Counted from the first letter of the stretch, positions 39,797 through 49,274 are shown. The stretch: 64,000 nt of DNA from Cutibacterium sp. (GCF_030525615.1 NZ_JAUNEJ010000005.1:15359-79358); one strand, 5' to 3'. Numbers and translations: made by a program. Notes: generated from the sequence alone by a model not told the origin.

Positions 39797-41001
39797 CAGT
39801 CCTCCTCAGCCGGGGAAGCGCCGAGACTCTCGACAAGCTCGGCCTCGATACGCGCCACAAGCTCGTCGGAGATCTCGGGCACACCGATCTTGCGAACAAT
39901 GTCAGTGAAGAAACCATGCACCACAAGACGACGAGCCTCAGCCTCCTCGACGCCACGCGACTGCAAGTAGAACAACTGCTCGGCATCGAATCGGCCGGTC
40001 GAAGCGGAGTGCCCGGCACCACGGATGTTGCCGGTCTGAATCTCCAGGTTCGGCACGGCGTCGGCGCGACACCCCTCGGTGAGCACGAGGTTCTTGTTCG
40101 ACTCGTACGTCTCGATGTCCTCGGCGACCGGGCGGATGAGGACGTCACCAATCCACACTGAGTGAGCGTCTTTACCCTGCAGGCAGCCACGGAAGTCCAC
40201 ATGGGACTCCGTACTGGGTGCGTTGTGGTCGACAAACAGGCGGTGCTCGATGTGCTGACCGGCGTCGGCGAAGTACGCGCCCAGCTGGGTCAGGTTGCCG
40301 CCGGGGCCGTTGTAGGAGGCCGTCTGGGAGATACGCACGGCTTTGCCGCCAAAGCTGGCCTGGGCGGTGCGGATGGTAGCGTCGCGACCGATCTCGAAGG
40401 ACACCTGGGCACCGTGAATGGCGGTGTCATCCCACTCCTGAACAAAGAGGACGGTCGCCTGGGCACCATCTCCGATACGAAAGGTCCAGTTCTCTCCGAG
40501 ATGGGCTACGCCTCGGTGGCGCACAATCACGGTGGCTTGGGCGTGGTTGCCGATCTCGACGACCACATTGTGATGACAGGAGATCTGGTCGTTGTGGCCA
40601 TTGATGGTGATCTCGACCGGAGCCTTCAGCTCAGCCTCGGCCGGGATGACCAGCCGACGGTTGACGGCGTGCGGGTCCGCTGCGGCGAGGGCGGAAAGAC
40701 GATCCTGCGGGGTCTCTGCCAGGCTGGCGAGATCACTGGTGGCCAGGTCAGTAACGGTCATACCTTCGGCCCCTTTGATGTCGACGTCGATGACGCCGGC
40801 CTCCTGACTCGACTCGAGGTCAAGCTCGGAGAGAATCGGGGTAAAGGTCTTGATCGGGGTAAACCGCCAGATCTCCTCACGCCCGGTAGGCATGGGGTGG
40901 TCGGCGACCTCCCATGACGGGGTGGGGTGCAGATGGGATTCGACGTCGTTCTCGATGGCGACGTTGTGGCCCTTGTGGGGCGTGGCGACTGGTGCGCTCA
41001 A
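39796..41001 (-). CDS. sufD: Fe-S cluster assembly protein SufD
   Basis: A scaffold partner of SufB. Family features are the right-handed beta-helix core and the C-terminal segment LFYLQSRGVEEAEARRLVV, a SufB/D hallmark. A TTG at 41001 preceded by AGAAAGAGAG is chosen, giving 401 aa beginning with Ser-Ala-Pro. A reading to 41151 runs through the sufB 3' end and is not conserved. An internal GTG (VAIENDVESH) is another possibility. Confidence 0.93.
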   Translation of the reverse strand: MSAPVATPHKGHNVAIENDVESHLHPTPSWEVADHPMPTGREEIWRFTPIKTFTPILSELDLESSQEAGVIDVDIKGAEGMTVTDLATSDLASLAETPQDRLSALAAADPHAVNRRLVIPAEAELKAPVEITINGHNDQISCHHNVVVEIGNHAQATVIVRHRGVAHLGENWTFRIGDGAQATVLFVQEWDDTAIHGAQVSFEIGRDATIRTAQASFGGKAVRISQTASYNGPGGNLTQLGAYFADAGQHIEHRLFVDHNAPSTESHVDFRGCLQGKDAHSVWIGDVLIRPVAEDIETYESNKNLVLTEGCRADAVPNLEIQTGNIRGAGHSASTGRFDAEQLFYLQSRGVEEAEARRLVVHGFFTDIVRKIGVPEISDELVARIEAELVESLGASPAEED

Positions 41002-41053
41002 CGCGATGTCTCTCTTTCTAGGAAAAGTAGGGTTCGTCAGGGGCGGGTCCGTA

Positions 41054-42502
41054 TCAGCCGACCGCACCTTCCATCTGCAGCTCGATGAGCCGGTTAAGTT
41101 CCAGGGCGTATTCCATCGGAAGCTCCTTGGCGATTGGCTCCACGAATCCACGCACGATCATCCCCATGGCCTCCTCCTCGGTGAGACCACGCTGCATGAG
41201 GTAGAACAGCTGATCTTCGCTGACCTTGGAGACAGTGGCTTCGTGAGCCATGGACACCTCGTCGGTACGAATGTCGTTGTAGGGGTAGGTGTCCGAGCGG
41301 GAGATGTCGTCGACCAGCAGGGCGTCGCAGCGCACCGCCGAGGAGGAGTGGCGAGCGTCCTTGCCGACAGAGACCAGGCCGCGATAGGCCGAGCGCCCAC
41401 CACCCTGGGAGATCGACTTGGAGACGATCGTCGACGACGTGTACGGGGCGTTGTGGATCATCTTGGCACCAGTGTCCTGGTGCTGGCCCTCGGCAGCGAA
41501 AGCGACCGAAAGAGCCTCGCCCTTGGCGTGCGGACCCATGAGATAGCAAGCCGGGTACTTCATGTTGGACTTGGAACCAATGTTGCCGTCAATCCACTCC
41601 ATCGTGCCGCCTTCTTCGACGTATGCACGCTGGGTGACAAGGTTGTAGACGTTATTCGACCAGTTCTGAATGGTCGTGTACCGGCAACGGGCGTTCTTCT
41701 TGACGATAATCTCGACGACCGCCGCGTGCAGCGAATCCGACTTGTAGATCGGAGCGGTGCAGCCCTCGACGTAGTGAACGTAGGCACCTTCGTCGACGAT
41801 AATCAGGGTCCGCTCAAATTGGCCGAGGTTCTCGGTATTCATGCGGAAGTAGGCCTGCAGCGGGATAGTGCAGTGGACTCCCTTGGGCACGTAAATGAAG
41901 GAGCCACCAGACCACACAGCCGAGTTCAACGCAGAGAACTTATTGTCACCAAGCGGGACGGCGCTGGCGAAATATTCACGGAAGAGTTCCGGCTGCTCCT
42001 TGAGGGCAGTATCGGTGTCGAGGAAGATCACTCCTTGCTTGCCGAGTTCCTCATTGATCTTGTGGTAGACAACTTCGGATTCGTACTGGGCAGCCACACC
42101 GGCAACCAGACGGTCCTTTTCAGCCTCCGGGATACCCAGCCGGTCGTAGGTGTTCTTGATGTCGGTTGGAAGATCTTCCCAGGACTGGGCCTGACGTTCC
42201 TGAGCTCGCACGAAGTACTTGATCTGGTCAAAATCGATCGTGCTGATGTCGACACCCCAGGTCGGCATCGGCTTGCGTTCAAAGAGCTTGAGGGCCTTGA
42301 GCCGCATATCAAGCATCCACTGCGGCTCATGTTTCATAGCTGAAATACCGCGCACGACATCCTCGGACAATCCGCGCTGGGACGCTGCGGCGTAGGCATC
42401 GGAATCGTGCCAACCGTATTTGTAGCCGCTGAGAGCAGCCAGGTGTTCGTCCTGACTAGCGCCGGTGCCCGGGAGGCTCGTGGAGGTGTCAACCTGGGTC
42501 AT
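41054..42502 (-). CDS. sufB: Fe-S cluster assembly protein SufB
   Basis: The main scaffold of the SufBC2D complex. Conserved segments are [34 protein letters not shown] (as [15 protein letters not shown] here) and [15 protein letters not shown]. The ATG at 42502 has AGGA upstream, giving 482 aa, the family length. The start overlaps the sufR stop in an ATGA arrangement. Confidence 0.97.
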   Translation of the reverse strand: MTQVDTSTSLPGTGASQDEHLAALSGYKYGWHDSDAYAAASQRGLSEDVVRGISAMKHEPQWMLDMRLKALKLFERKPMPTWGVDISTIDFDQIKYFVRAQERQAQSWEDLPTDIKNTYDRLGIPEAEKDRLVAGVAAQYESEVVYHKINEELGKQGVIFLDTDTALKEQPELFREYFASAVPLGDNKFSALNSAVWSGGSFIYVPKGVHCTIPLQAYFRMNTENLGQFERTLIIVDEGAYVHYVEGCTAPIYKSDSLHAAVVEIIVKKNARCRYTTIQNWSNNVYNLVTQRAYVEEGGTMEWIDGNIGSKSNMKYPACYLMGPHAKGEALSVAFAAEGQHQDTGAKMIHNAPYTSSTIVSKSISQGGGRSAYRGLVSVGKDARHSSSAVRCDALLVDDISRSDTYPYNDIRTDEVSMAHEATVSKVSEDQLFYLMQRGLTEEEAMGMIVRGFVEPIAKELPMEYALELNRLIELQMEGAVG

Positions 42503-43263
42503 GAATGATCCTTTCGGATGGATAGACGCGTGGACGGCTCGGAAAGTGCCCGGCGGGTGATCTCGACGTCGATAGGAACGTGAGTAGTACACACCCCGTC
42601 CCCATGGGCGATCGTTGCCAGCCGCTGGACGTGCGACCCAAGAAGTTCAGAAAACAGCTGGGTCTCGGCCTCACACAGTTGCGGGAAGACCTTGGCTACC
42701 TCGGCCACCGGGCAGTTGTGCTGGCAGATCTGCTGCCCAGCACCTGCCGGCTGAATGGTGGCGACGTATCCGTCTGCAGACAAGGCCTCAGCGAGCAACT
42801 GGGCCGGGACTGCATCAGGATGTTGTTCCCGCAAAGCGCGGTAGCGCGACTCAATGTCGTCAACTCGGGCTTTGGCCACCGCGTTGAGAGCTGACGGTCC
42901 AACAGCGTCGGCCAGTTGCCGAAGAGCCGAAATCGCCAGATCGTCATATGCGGTGTAGTAACCGGCTCGCCCGTTATCAGTGAGGAAGAAGACGCGGGAG
43001 GGACGACCCCTGCCACGGGCTCCAAAAACCCTCTTCTCGCGAGAATCGACGAGGCCTTCGTTGACGAGCGAACTGAGATGACGGCGCACCGCCGCTGGCG
43101 TCAGACCGAGGCGCTCCGCCAGCTCACTGGCCGTCGACGGGCCATTGTGCAGGATCGACGACATCACACGCTCTCTGGTGGGGCTGTCTGTACTCCCCTG
43201 CTTGTGCTCGCCGACGACGTCGCGACCTTCAACGGCCACCTCGGTGTCGGTCGAATTTTTCAC
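42499..43263 (-). CDS. sufR: SufR-type iron-sulfur sensing repressor
   Basis: A winged helix-turn-helix lies at about residues 40-75 ([20 protein letters not shown]). The C-terminal part has four cysteines (180, 184, 197, 225), consistent with an Fe-S cluster sensor. SufR proteins repress the suf operon when clusters are sufficient. The start is GTG at 43263, with GGAG upstream. The first 33 or so codons and the promoter are duplicated at 45417-45592. Confidence 0.93.
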   Translation of the reverse strand: MKNSTDTEVAVEGRDVVGEHKQGSTDSPTRERVMSSILHNGPSTASELAERLGLTPAAVRRHLSSLVNEGLVDSREKRVFGARGRGRPSRVFFLTDNGRAGYYTAYDDLAISALRQLADAVGPSALNAVAKARVDDIESRYRALREQHPDAVPAQLLAEALSADGYVATIQPAGAGQQICQHNCPVAEVAKVFPQLCEAETQLFSELLGSHVQRLATIAHGDGVCTTHVPIDVEITRRALSEPSTRLSIRKDHS

Positions 43264-43331
43264 AACTCCATTGTTGCCTAATAGATACCCGGTGCAAGTA
43301 AGGATTACCTAACTACCCGTGACAGCACGGC
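43156..43331. repeat. Direct repeat, copy A: sufR 5' end and promoter
   Basis: About 176 bases with 13 mismatches (about 93% identity) to 45417-45592, in direct orientation with an offset of 2,261. It covers codons 1 to about 36 of sufR and about 68 bases upstream. Similarity ends sharply on the sufR-internal side at 43156. Confidence 0.9.
43294..43312 (-). promoter_or_regulatory. Possible DtxR/IdeR-like iron box upstream of sufR
   Basis: The minus-strand 19-mer TTAGGTAATCCTTACTTGC matches the DtxR/IdeR consensus at 12 of 19 positions, by hand alignment. It lies about 30-50 bases before the sufR start, and the same site is kept in repeat copy B. It could instead be a SufR operator. Confidence 0.3.
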
Positions 43332-43384
43332 AGGTGCCACGACGGCAGAAGGGACACTGACATCAGACGCAGCCCAGGAGACAG

Positions 43385-43819
43385 TCACTTCTCAGCAAGA
43401 TAGGTACACTCGACCACCCGATGCTGGAACACACGACCGTTATCGACAAAGATGACCGTCACAGCACCTGTGATCTCACAATCGGATCCCGTGGGCAGAG
43501 AGACGTCAGCCATCATGGGATCTTTCTTCATCGAGTCGACGTCAGCCTGAGTGAGTGGCTCCGTGTAGAAAACATCACCATTGTCCTCTCCACCAACCAC
43601 ACAAGCCCACGCCTTGTGTCCTTTAAGGGAATCAACATTCGAAGTAGTGAGTTTCTCCGCCTGAGAAATAATGTTGGCATCGCGACACGCGGCCTGGGCA
43701 GCTGCGGACGAGGTCACCTTCACCTGCAAAGAAGGAGAAACCTCACTATGAGAATCACCACATCCCCATAAGCCAGCAACCACAACCGCCGCGATTGAAA
43801 CCAAAGCCACCTTTCTCAC
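43385..43819 (-). CDS. Small secreted lipoprotein, copy 1 (partner of S1 protease)
   Basis: A lipoprotein signal has its lipobox at LWGC (Cys20). The mature part of about 125 residues has four further Cys conserved in its paralogue at 45674. Shared motifs are LTTSN, LKGxKxWxC and FxHRxVEC. No known family was recognised. The GTG at 43819 overlaps the ancestral stop of the upstream protease (TGA 43816-43818) in a GTGA arrangement, so the two were translationally coupled. A longer ATG reading to 43879 would lie inside the protease. It may be an inhibitor, foldase or immunity partner of the protease; that is inference. Confidence 0.75.
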   Translation of the reverse strand: MRKVALVSIAAVVVAGLWGCGDSHSEVSPSLQVKVTSSAAAQAACRDANIISQAEKLTTSNVDSLKGHKAWACVVGGEDNGDVFYTEPLTQADVDSMKKDPMMADVSLPTGSDCEITGAVTVIFVDNGRVFQHRVVECTYLAEK

Positions 43820-45074
43820 CACTTCACCGACTTCTTCCATGCTCGAAGGCCGCTCAACTGGGTCACGTAATAATTGCACCGATATTGTGTGAAGCGTTTT
43901 CCCTTCGAATTTCCAGTAACAACGCCAGCATAAATCATCTTCCCAGACCCATTATTGTAATAAGCTGCCCCCCAGAATCTCCCCCTTTAAAGCCATTACA
44001 GCCATGCGTGTTGATACGACCTTCTTTCTTTGTGAGTTTCATAATGTGGCCAGTCGATACGTTATCGATTTTTACTTTCGCATACGTCGCCCGGATCACA
44101 AACCCACAAATCTGTCCAGTTGTCCTGCCGGAAGTACACAGTTGGCGACCGCGTGGCAAGGATTCAAAATTCGCACCTGCGCCGCGATGTCGAGACGAGG
44201 ATGACGATCCAGAATTATAGACGTTAGCAGAATATGACTTTCCTGATAACATCTTCCAATCACCATATATTTTCGCATTCCCCGGATAGGATGTGGTGTA
44301 TTGATTACCCACGCTTCTCCCCTGCGGGGTATAGTGAGTTCCACCCGGACAGTGCCCAGCAGTAAGCATCACATAACGGCCATTATAGTAAACCCTCGGG
44401 CCCAACGAACACATCAAGCCTTCAGCCCTGATATCGCCCCCGGAGGTAAAAGGGGATGCATCATTCCCTCGTGTAGCGGCATATGCATTTTGGATATTAT
44501 GCCCTATATATTCTACAGGCACAACGACACGTGTGGCAGCAGAACGATATGCCCCTTTACCAGAAGAAATGCTGACCTCTGTCAAATTCCCGCTCGAAGC
44601 GCCCGTTTCAACAAGAATTCTTTCATACTCTGGGTCAGCCTCAGTGGACAGAGTCTGCGACGAATCCTTCTGCATGACCTCACTTTGAGCCTGCTCCAGA
44701 TCCAACGACGAAAACTTCACCTTCACGAAATAGATGGGAATATCCGGATGCTTCCGCTTCACTGAATCAGCCAATGACACGCTCGACGGATCCTTGACGT
44801 AAACCCTCAGGCCAGAATAGTCACGACAGAATTCGACACCGCCCCACAGGTCACGATTCTGGTCAAAAACGCTCGCCAATTCATCACCGACATCATTGAC
44901 TTCCTTAGAGGAAGAACCATCAAATGAATAATCCCCATCAGCAGACCGAGGACTCTCACAGATAGCACGCACCGGTTCTCGTCTCTCCTGTGCAGCCTGA
45001 GACATCCCCGCCTGCAGCGCACCACAACAAAGGACTCCTCCAAGCATGAGAGCCAACCACGAACTTCTTTTCAT
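43816..45074 (-). pseudogene. S1 trypsin-like secreted protease, copy 1, frameshifted
   Basis: A signal peptide, a pro-region (about 30-205) and an S1 protease domain with His241 (TAGHC), Asp272 (GDW) and Ser367 (GDSGG). The open frame ends at 43935 with GDSGGQLITIMGLGR. In the next frame, right after the run of six C at 43968-43973, the family sequence continues as PAYYNNGSGKMIYAG if one base is restored. It then runs to a stop at 43816, giving about 419 aa like copy 2. The loss removes about 50 C-terminal residues including the last strands and a Cys. GGAAGGGGA precedes the ATG. A sequencing error or phase-variable tract are alternatives to a true pseudogene. Confidence 0.85.
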
Positions 45075-45377
45075 GACCGTCCCCTTCCCGCGCCGATACA
45101 GATAGTTTTACAGGTTGGAGCAAAGATGTACGATGCTCAAGAGCGCTGCCCCTTTGCACATAATCAGTGTGCCACTTAAGAGCACTTCACATCAAGGCTG
45201 CCGCCTATTTCATTCGAAACACATATGATATACGCCAAGGCACATGGTATTACCTCTTTACTTATAGCAGCAAAAACAATCAAAAGTATTGTCCCTCAGC
45301 TTACGTCGCTGTGAGATTCAGCCCATCTACAACGGGCCGTTACTCACCGATCCGGCTATATAGACAGTACGAAAAGA

Positions 45378-45524
45378 TCAAACTCGTAAGCTGTCGACGT
45401 TCCAATAACATGCCACCGACAACATCACACGCTCTCTGGTGGGGCCGTCTGTACTACCCTGCTTGTGCTCGCCGACGACATCGCGACCTTCAACGGCCAC
45501 CTCGGCGTCGGTCGAATCTTTCAC
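45378..45524 (-). pseudogene. Truncated sufR fragment
   Basis: The GTG at 45522-45524 and the next 30-odd codons match the SufR N-terminus ([20 protein letters not shown]). The match breaks off at 45417 and the frame runs into unrelated sequence, ending at a TGA at 45378. It lacks the helix-turn-helix and all cluster cysteines. Confidence 0.8.
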
Positions 45525-45592
45525 AACTCCATTGTTTCCTAATAGATACCCGGCGTACGTAAGGATTACCTAACTACCCGTAATGGCACGGC
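45417..45592. repeat. Direct repeat, copy B: displaced sufR 5' end and promoter
   Basis: Partner of 43156-43331. Together the copies bracket module 1. The copy keeps the upstream promoter-like region including the candidate iron box. Confidence 0.9.
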
Positions 45593-45673
45593 GGGCATCG
45601 CGAAGACACGATGGAGACCCCAGAACACAGCTCACCAGAACAGCGCACCGGAGGAGTAGCAACGGGCCGACTC

Positions 45674-46114
45674 TCACGATCCTGCATTGTCGGCACATTC
45701 GACGATCCGGTGGCGAAACCCAAGACCATCTTCGGTGAAGATATAGACGTTGCCGTCCACGACATGACAATCCGCACCCTCAGGGATGGGGACATCTGAC
45801 AACGTGTAAGCGTCGCGCATGGAGGCGATATCAGAATCAGACATTGGGCCTTGTTCCATGACCTCCCACGCGTCATCCGAGGACGCGCCCGGGCACACCC
45901 ACACCTTCTTGCCCTTGAGCTGACCAATATTCGACGTGGTCAAGTCTTCCGCTTCTGATAGTCGAGCTGAATCCTCGCAAAACGCACGTGCCTCAGCCGA
46001 CGACGCAACAGAACGCGGAGCCTCATTGCGGCGATCAGAGTCTGGCGAACAGGCGACCAACGACAGTCCAACCATGACAAGTAAGAGGTATTCCAGACCG
46101 TGCTTTGTTACCAT
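45674..46114 (-). CDS. Small secreted lipoprotein, copy 2 (partner of S1 protease)
   Basis: A lipoprotein with lipobox LVAC (Cys22) and a mature domain of about 124 residues. It is paralogous to the protein at 43385: LTTSNIGQLKGKKVWVC, PEGADC and FRHRIVEC align, with four Cys in equal places, suggesting two disulfides. The ATG at 46114 overlaps the protease stop (TAA 46108-46110) by seven bases, so translation is coupled. A longer reading to 46132 adds a non-lipoprotein start. The function is unknown. Confidence 0.85.
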   Translation of the reverse strand: MVTKHGLEYLLLVMVGLSLVACSPDSDRRNEAPRSVASSAEARAFCEDSARLSEAEDLTTSNIGQLKGKKVWVCPGASSDDAWEVMEQGPMSDSDIASMRDAYTLSDVPIPEGADCHVVDGNVYIFTEDGLGFRHRIVECADNAGS

Positions 46115-47394
46115 GACACAGCTCCAGCCCATTTACGTACGCCACTTAATTGCGTAACGTAATATGTACACCGTTTTTGCGAACCAGCTTTCCACCAAGT
46201 TGTGCCCTTGACAAGGCCGGCATAAATCATCTTCCCGGAACCATTGTTATAGTACGCCGGACCTCCTGAATCACCGCCACGAAATCCATTACACCCATGA
46301 GAATTTATACGCCCCTCCCGCTTTGAAATTTTGGTCTGATGGTTCGCTGAAACACCATCAATGCGAACTGACGCGTACGTAGAGTTGACAACAAATCCAC
46401 ATAATTGCCCTGTCGTCCTCCCAGATGTACACAACCCCCTCCCTTTGGCAAGACCACCAAGGTTTAAACCCACCCCAACATGGCGCGAGGACGATGCATT
46501 TCCCGAATTATAGACGTTTCCCGAATACGATTTCCCTGAAATCAGCTTCCAATCACCATACTTATTTGCATTTCCCGGATATGCTGTCGTATATTGATTT
46601 CCAACAGATTTCTTAAAGGGCGTATAGTGAGTTCCACCTGGACAGTGCCCTGCAGTAAGCATCATATGTTTACCCTTTACTTTCACTCTCGGGCCAAGAG
46701 AACACATCAACCCCTCTGAACGAATATCAGCACCAGCTGTGAATGGTGCCGTATCATTCCCTCGCGTAGCAGCATCCTGTCCGTTTAATTCACCCCGAAC
46801 ATACAGCACAGGAACCTCAGGCTTCGGAACCTTCTCTACCGATCTTGCTCGACTCATAGAGGGAATTTTCACTGATCGAACACGAGCCGCGCCAGAATCG
46901 ACCGTGTTAACGCTACCTTCAACTAAAACACGACCGCGCTGCGGATCAGGCGAGACAACAAGAGTAGGAGAAGAATCACGTTCCAACAGAGCTTCCTGCG
47001 CAGCTTCTAGCTGGAGGGAAGAATATTTCACTCTGACAACATGAATCTTGACATCCGGATACTTCTTAGCGATGGAGTCAATCAGCCCGACAGATGGATC
47101 ATTAACATCTACAACATAAACGAGAATTCCAGAATAGTCTCGACAGAACGATACTCCAGCCCATGAGTCACGGTGAGAACCGAATACTTCCGACAACTCA
47201 TCACTCGCAGCTTCTGCAGATTTACTGGGAGAACCAACAAAATCAGAATCTCCATAAACATTGTCCGGACTCTCACACACGAGAGCCTTTTGTGGCCGAG
47301 TATCATCAGCTGATGCAACAGGCCCGGAAGAACTTCCGACTGCGAAAAAGACCGACAATCCTAGAAAAAGCACAATACTTTTAGACAGCTTCAT
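46108..47394 (-). CDS. Secreted S1 trypsin-like serine protease, copy 2
   Basis: A 428-aa pre-pro-protease: signal peptide (1-29, ending PVASA), pro-region (about 30-210) and an S1 domain. The catalytic triad is His250 (LTAGHC), Asp281 (YGDWKL) and Ser376 (GDSGGP). Several Cys pairs are present (Cys231/251, 322/332, 368/409 are candidates). It is intact, unlike copy 1. Specificity cannot be told from sequence by eye. The ATG at 47394 starts a clean signal peptide; an upstream start at 47412 is possible. Base composition is AT-richer than the flanks, consistent with acquisition from elsewhere. Confidence 0.9.
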   Translation of the reverse strand: MKLSKSIVLFLGLSVFFAVGSSSGPVASADDTRPQKALVCESPDNVYGDSDFVGSPSKSAEAASDELSEVFGSHRDSWAGVSFCRDYSGILVYVVDVNDPSVGLIDSIAKKYPDVKIHVVRVKYSSLQLEAAQEALLERDSSPTLVVSPDPQRGRVLVEGSVNTVDSGAARVRSVKIPSMSRARSVEKVPKPEVPVLYVRGELNGQDAATRGNDTAPFTAGADIRSEGLMCSLGPRVKVKGKHMMLTAGHCPGGTHYTPFKKSVGNQYTTAYPGNANKYGDWKLISGKSYSGNVYNSGNASSSRHVGVGLNLGGLAKGRGLCTSGRTTGQLCGFVVNSTYASVRIDGVSANHQTKISKREGRINSHGCNGFRGGDSGGPAYYNNGSGKMIYAGLVKGTTWWKAGSQKRCTYYVTQLSGVRKWAGAVSW

Positions 47395-47426
47395 GACGTC
47401 ACCACAACTCACACTCCGAGCCTAAT

Positions 47427-47452
47427 AATTACACTCAGCACTGAGTGTAATT
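47427..47452. promoter_or_regulatory. 26-bp perfect palindrome upstream of protease copy 2
   Basis: AATTACACTCAG and CTGAGTGTAATT flank a CA dinucleotide, centred about 45 bases before the protease ATG. It looks like an operator for a dimeric regulator, or a 5'-leader hairpin. The equivalent place upstream of protease copy 1 does not have it. Confidence 0.55.
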
Positions 47453-47805
47453 TAACTTGTGGAATATTTTATCACATCTGAGCCATACTTGGCAACTCAG
47501 CGATCGAACCACTGCTAACCTTATCTGCAGCAACACGGCGTCCAACCTTGAGAGTCCTCCTGCGACAGATGCTAATTGAGCCAAGCCTCCCAAGCACGGC
47601 AACGTGTTACCCAGTAGTACGCCACTTTTCGCGAAACCGCCGTCACCCTGAGCGACGGTCATGCGACCCAGCTTTCACCCAGCGCGGCAACAACACCAGT
47701 AAAACTCTGCAGATGCAACCCGCCGACAATGCCCCATGCAGGTCGACGATTCCTGACACACCCGAAGCGCTGTGAGCAAGTTAACGCCTTCAACACTGGA
47801 CAGTT

Positions 47806-47872
47806 TTGCAAAACCTTGCAAGAATTGCAGAAACCTGCAAGGAGATGACAAGGAGATGTCCTCCCGTTGCAG
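47806..47872. promoter_or_regulatory. TTGCAA/TTGCAG operator array upstream of malE
   Basis: Four hexamers, TTGCAA (47806), TTGCAA (47816), TTGCAG (47825) and CTGCAA (47835), are about 10 bases apart, so on one face of the helix. A fifth TTGCAG is at 47867. Similar CTTGCAG/CTTGCAAG repeats are known for MalR-type LacI regulators in Streptomyces, and a LacI regulator gene ends this operon. Confidence 0.6.
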
Positions 47873-47922
47873 AACCGTTGCTCGACGATGAGCGTCGAGC
47901 TGCCTCGAAAGGTGTGACCTCT

Positions 47923-49176
47923 ATGTCAGACATCACCCGTCGCTCAATGCTCCTCGGAAGTCTCGGTGCTGCCGCCGTCGGCCTGCTGTCCGCATGCGGT
48001 GGCAACGACGAACCTGCGGCGAACTCTTCGGCTTCGAGTCAGGCCCCCGCTGCCGCCGGCTCCATCCTGGTATGGACTGACTCCAACCGTGAACCCGTCC
48101 TTCGCACAGTCGCCGAGCAGTTTAAGAAAGATACCGGCGTCACCGTCAAACTCGCCGTCAAAGACTTCGCCAAGATTCCCGATGATTTCATCACCCAGGT
48201 TCCGACTGGCAAAGGACCTGACGCCGTTATCACTGCCCATGACAGCACCGGTCGCATGGTCCAGAACGGTGTTGTCGCCCCGTTGGAGCTCGGCGACACC
48301 TCTGCCTATCAGGATGTCGCCATCGAGGCCTTCACCGTCGATGGCAAGATCTACGGCGTCCCCTACGCCACCGAGAACATCGCCTTGGTCCGCAATACCA
48401 AGTTCGTCAAGGACGCTCCGAAAACCTTCGACGAAATGATCGACATGGGCAAGAAGTCTGGCGCAAAGTACCCCTTCCTCGTCGGGCTGGACCCCAAGCA
48501 GTCCGACCCGTACCATCTATACCCATTTCAAGCGTCTTTTGGTGCCCCAGTCTTTGAGCTCACGGACAACGGTTTTGACTCCAGCAAGGTTGCCATGGGA
48601 GGCACCAATGGTGAGAAGTTCGCTGTCTGGTTGGCCGAACAGGGCAAAGCCAAGAACCTCAACCTCAACGTCTCTCAGGACATCTCTAAGGACTTGTTTG
48701 GCAAGGGACAGGCTGCCTTCATTCTCACCGGGCCGTGGAGCCTCGACGGCTTCAAGAAAGCAGGTATCACGTACGAGATCAGCGAAGTACCTTCTGCCGG
48801 TGGCCAGCCCGCTACCCCGCTCGTCGGAGTCCAAGGATTCTGGATGAGTGCCAAGACCAAGAATGCCGTGGCCACCCAGAAGTTCCTCGTCGAGTACATC
48901 GGCAACCCCGATGTGCAGACCGAGCTGTACAAGGTGGGCAACCGCCCACCGGCCAACAAGGAGGCCTTCGAGAAGGCTAAGTCCGATAAGGATGTCGCTG
49001 CATTCGGCGCTGTTGGCCAGAAGGCCATCCCGATGCCAAATATCCCTGCTATGGGCTCAGTGTGGACTGATTGGGGTGTTGCCCAAGCCGAAATCATCAA
49101 CGGCAAGGCCTCCGATCCCAAGGCGACTTGGAATAAAGCTGTGAACTCCATCAACGACAAGATCAAGAAAGGCTGA
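47923..49176 (+). CDS. Sugar ABC transporter substrate-binding lipoprotein, MalE-type
   Basis: A family 1 extracellular solute-binding protein for maltose, maltodextrin or a related sugar. The signal has twin arginines and a lipobox (TRRSMLLGSLGAAAVGLLSAC), so it is probably a Tat-exported lipoprotein. The MalE-like core includes GKGPDAVITAHD, GKIYGVPYATENIALVRN and PMPNIPAMGSVW. The ATG at 47923 follows AAAGG; a longer reading to 47806 covers the operator array and is not coding. It leads the malEFG-regulator operon. Confidence 0.93.
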   Translation: MSDITRRSMLLGSLGAAAVGLLSACGGNDEPAANSSASSQAPAAAGSILVWTDSNREPVLRTVAEQFKKDTGVTVKLAVKDFAKIPDDFITQVPTGKGPDAVITAHDSTGRMVQNGVVAPLELGDTSAYQDVAIEAFTVDGKIYGVPYATENIALVRNTKFVKDAPKTFDEMIDMGKKSGAKYPFLVGLDPKQSDPYHLYPFQASFGAPVFELTDNGFDSSKVAMGGTNGEKFAVWLAEQGKAKNLNLNVSQDISKDLFGKGQAAFILTGPWSLDGFKKAGITYEISEVPSAGGQPATPLVGVQGFWMSAKTKNAVATQKFLVEYIGNPDVQTELYKVGNRPPANKEAFEKAKSDKDVAAFGAVGQKAIPMPNIPAMGSVWTDWGVAQAEIINGKASDPKATWNKAVNSINDKIKKG

Positions 49177-49274
49177 TTGCGACCTCTCGGTGGGGTGCAC
49201 GACGTCCAGCACCCCACTTCCTAACGCCGCCGACGTTTCCTTCAAGTCCTCATTGAACCGGAGAGCCTCACACC

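Larger units (their letters stand above)
45075..45673. other. AT-rich intergenic region between the two protease modules
   Basis: The stretch 45075-45377 holds the copy 1 protease promoter region and is visibly AT-richer than the rest of the window; no gene is seen in it. The remainder contains the sufR fragment and repeat copy B, then about 80 bases to the end of lipoprotein copy 2. Confidence 0.6.
47395..47922. other. Divergent intergenic region between protease copy 2 and malE
   Basis: A 528-base gap holding a 26-bp palindrome next to the protease and an operator array next to malE. The middle (about 47460-47800) shows no convincing gene. Confidence 0.65.

Noticed and set aside
40850-42343. 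497-codon plus-strand ORF opposite sufB
   Set aside because: Pure antisense of sufB/sufD with no protein features of its own.
45378-45524. The SufR-like ORF as a functional small protein
   Set aside because: It contains only the unstructured N-terminus of SufR and ends in unrelated residues; better read as a recombination scar.
47460-47800. Possible small genes in the gap before malE
   Set aside because: Short ORFs on both strands lack start signals and recognisable composition.
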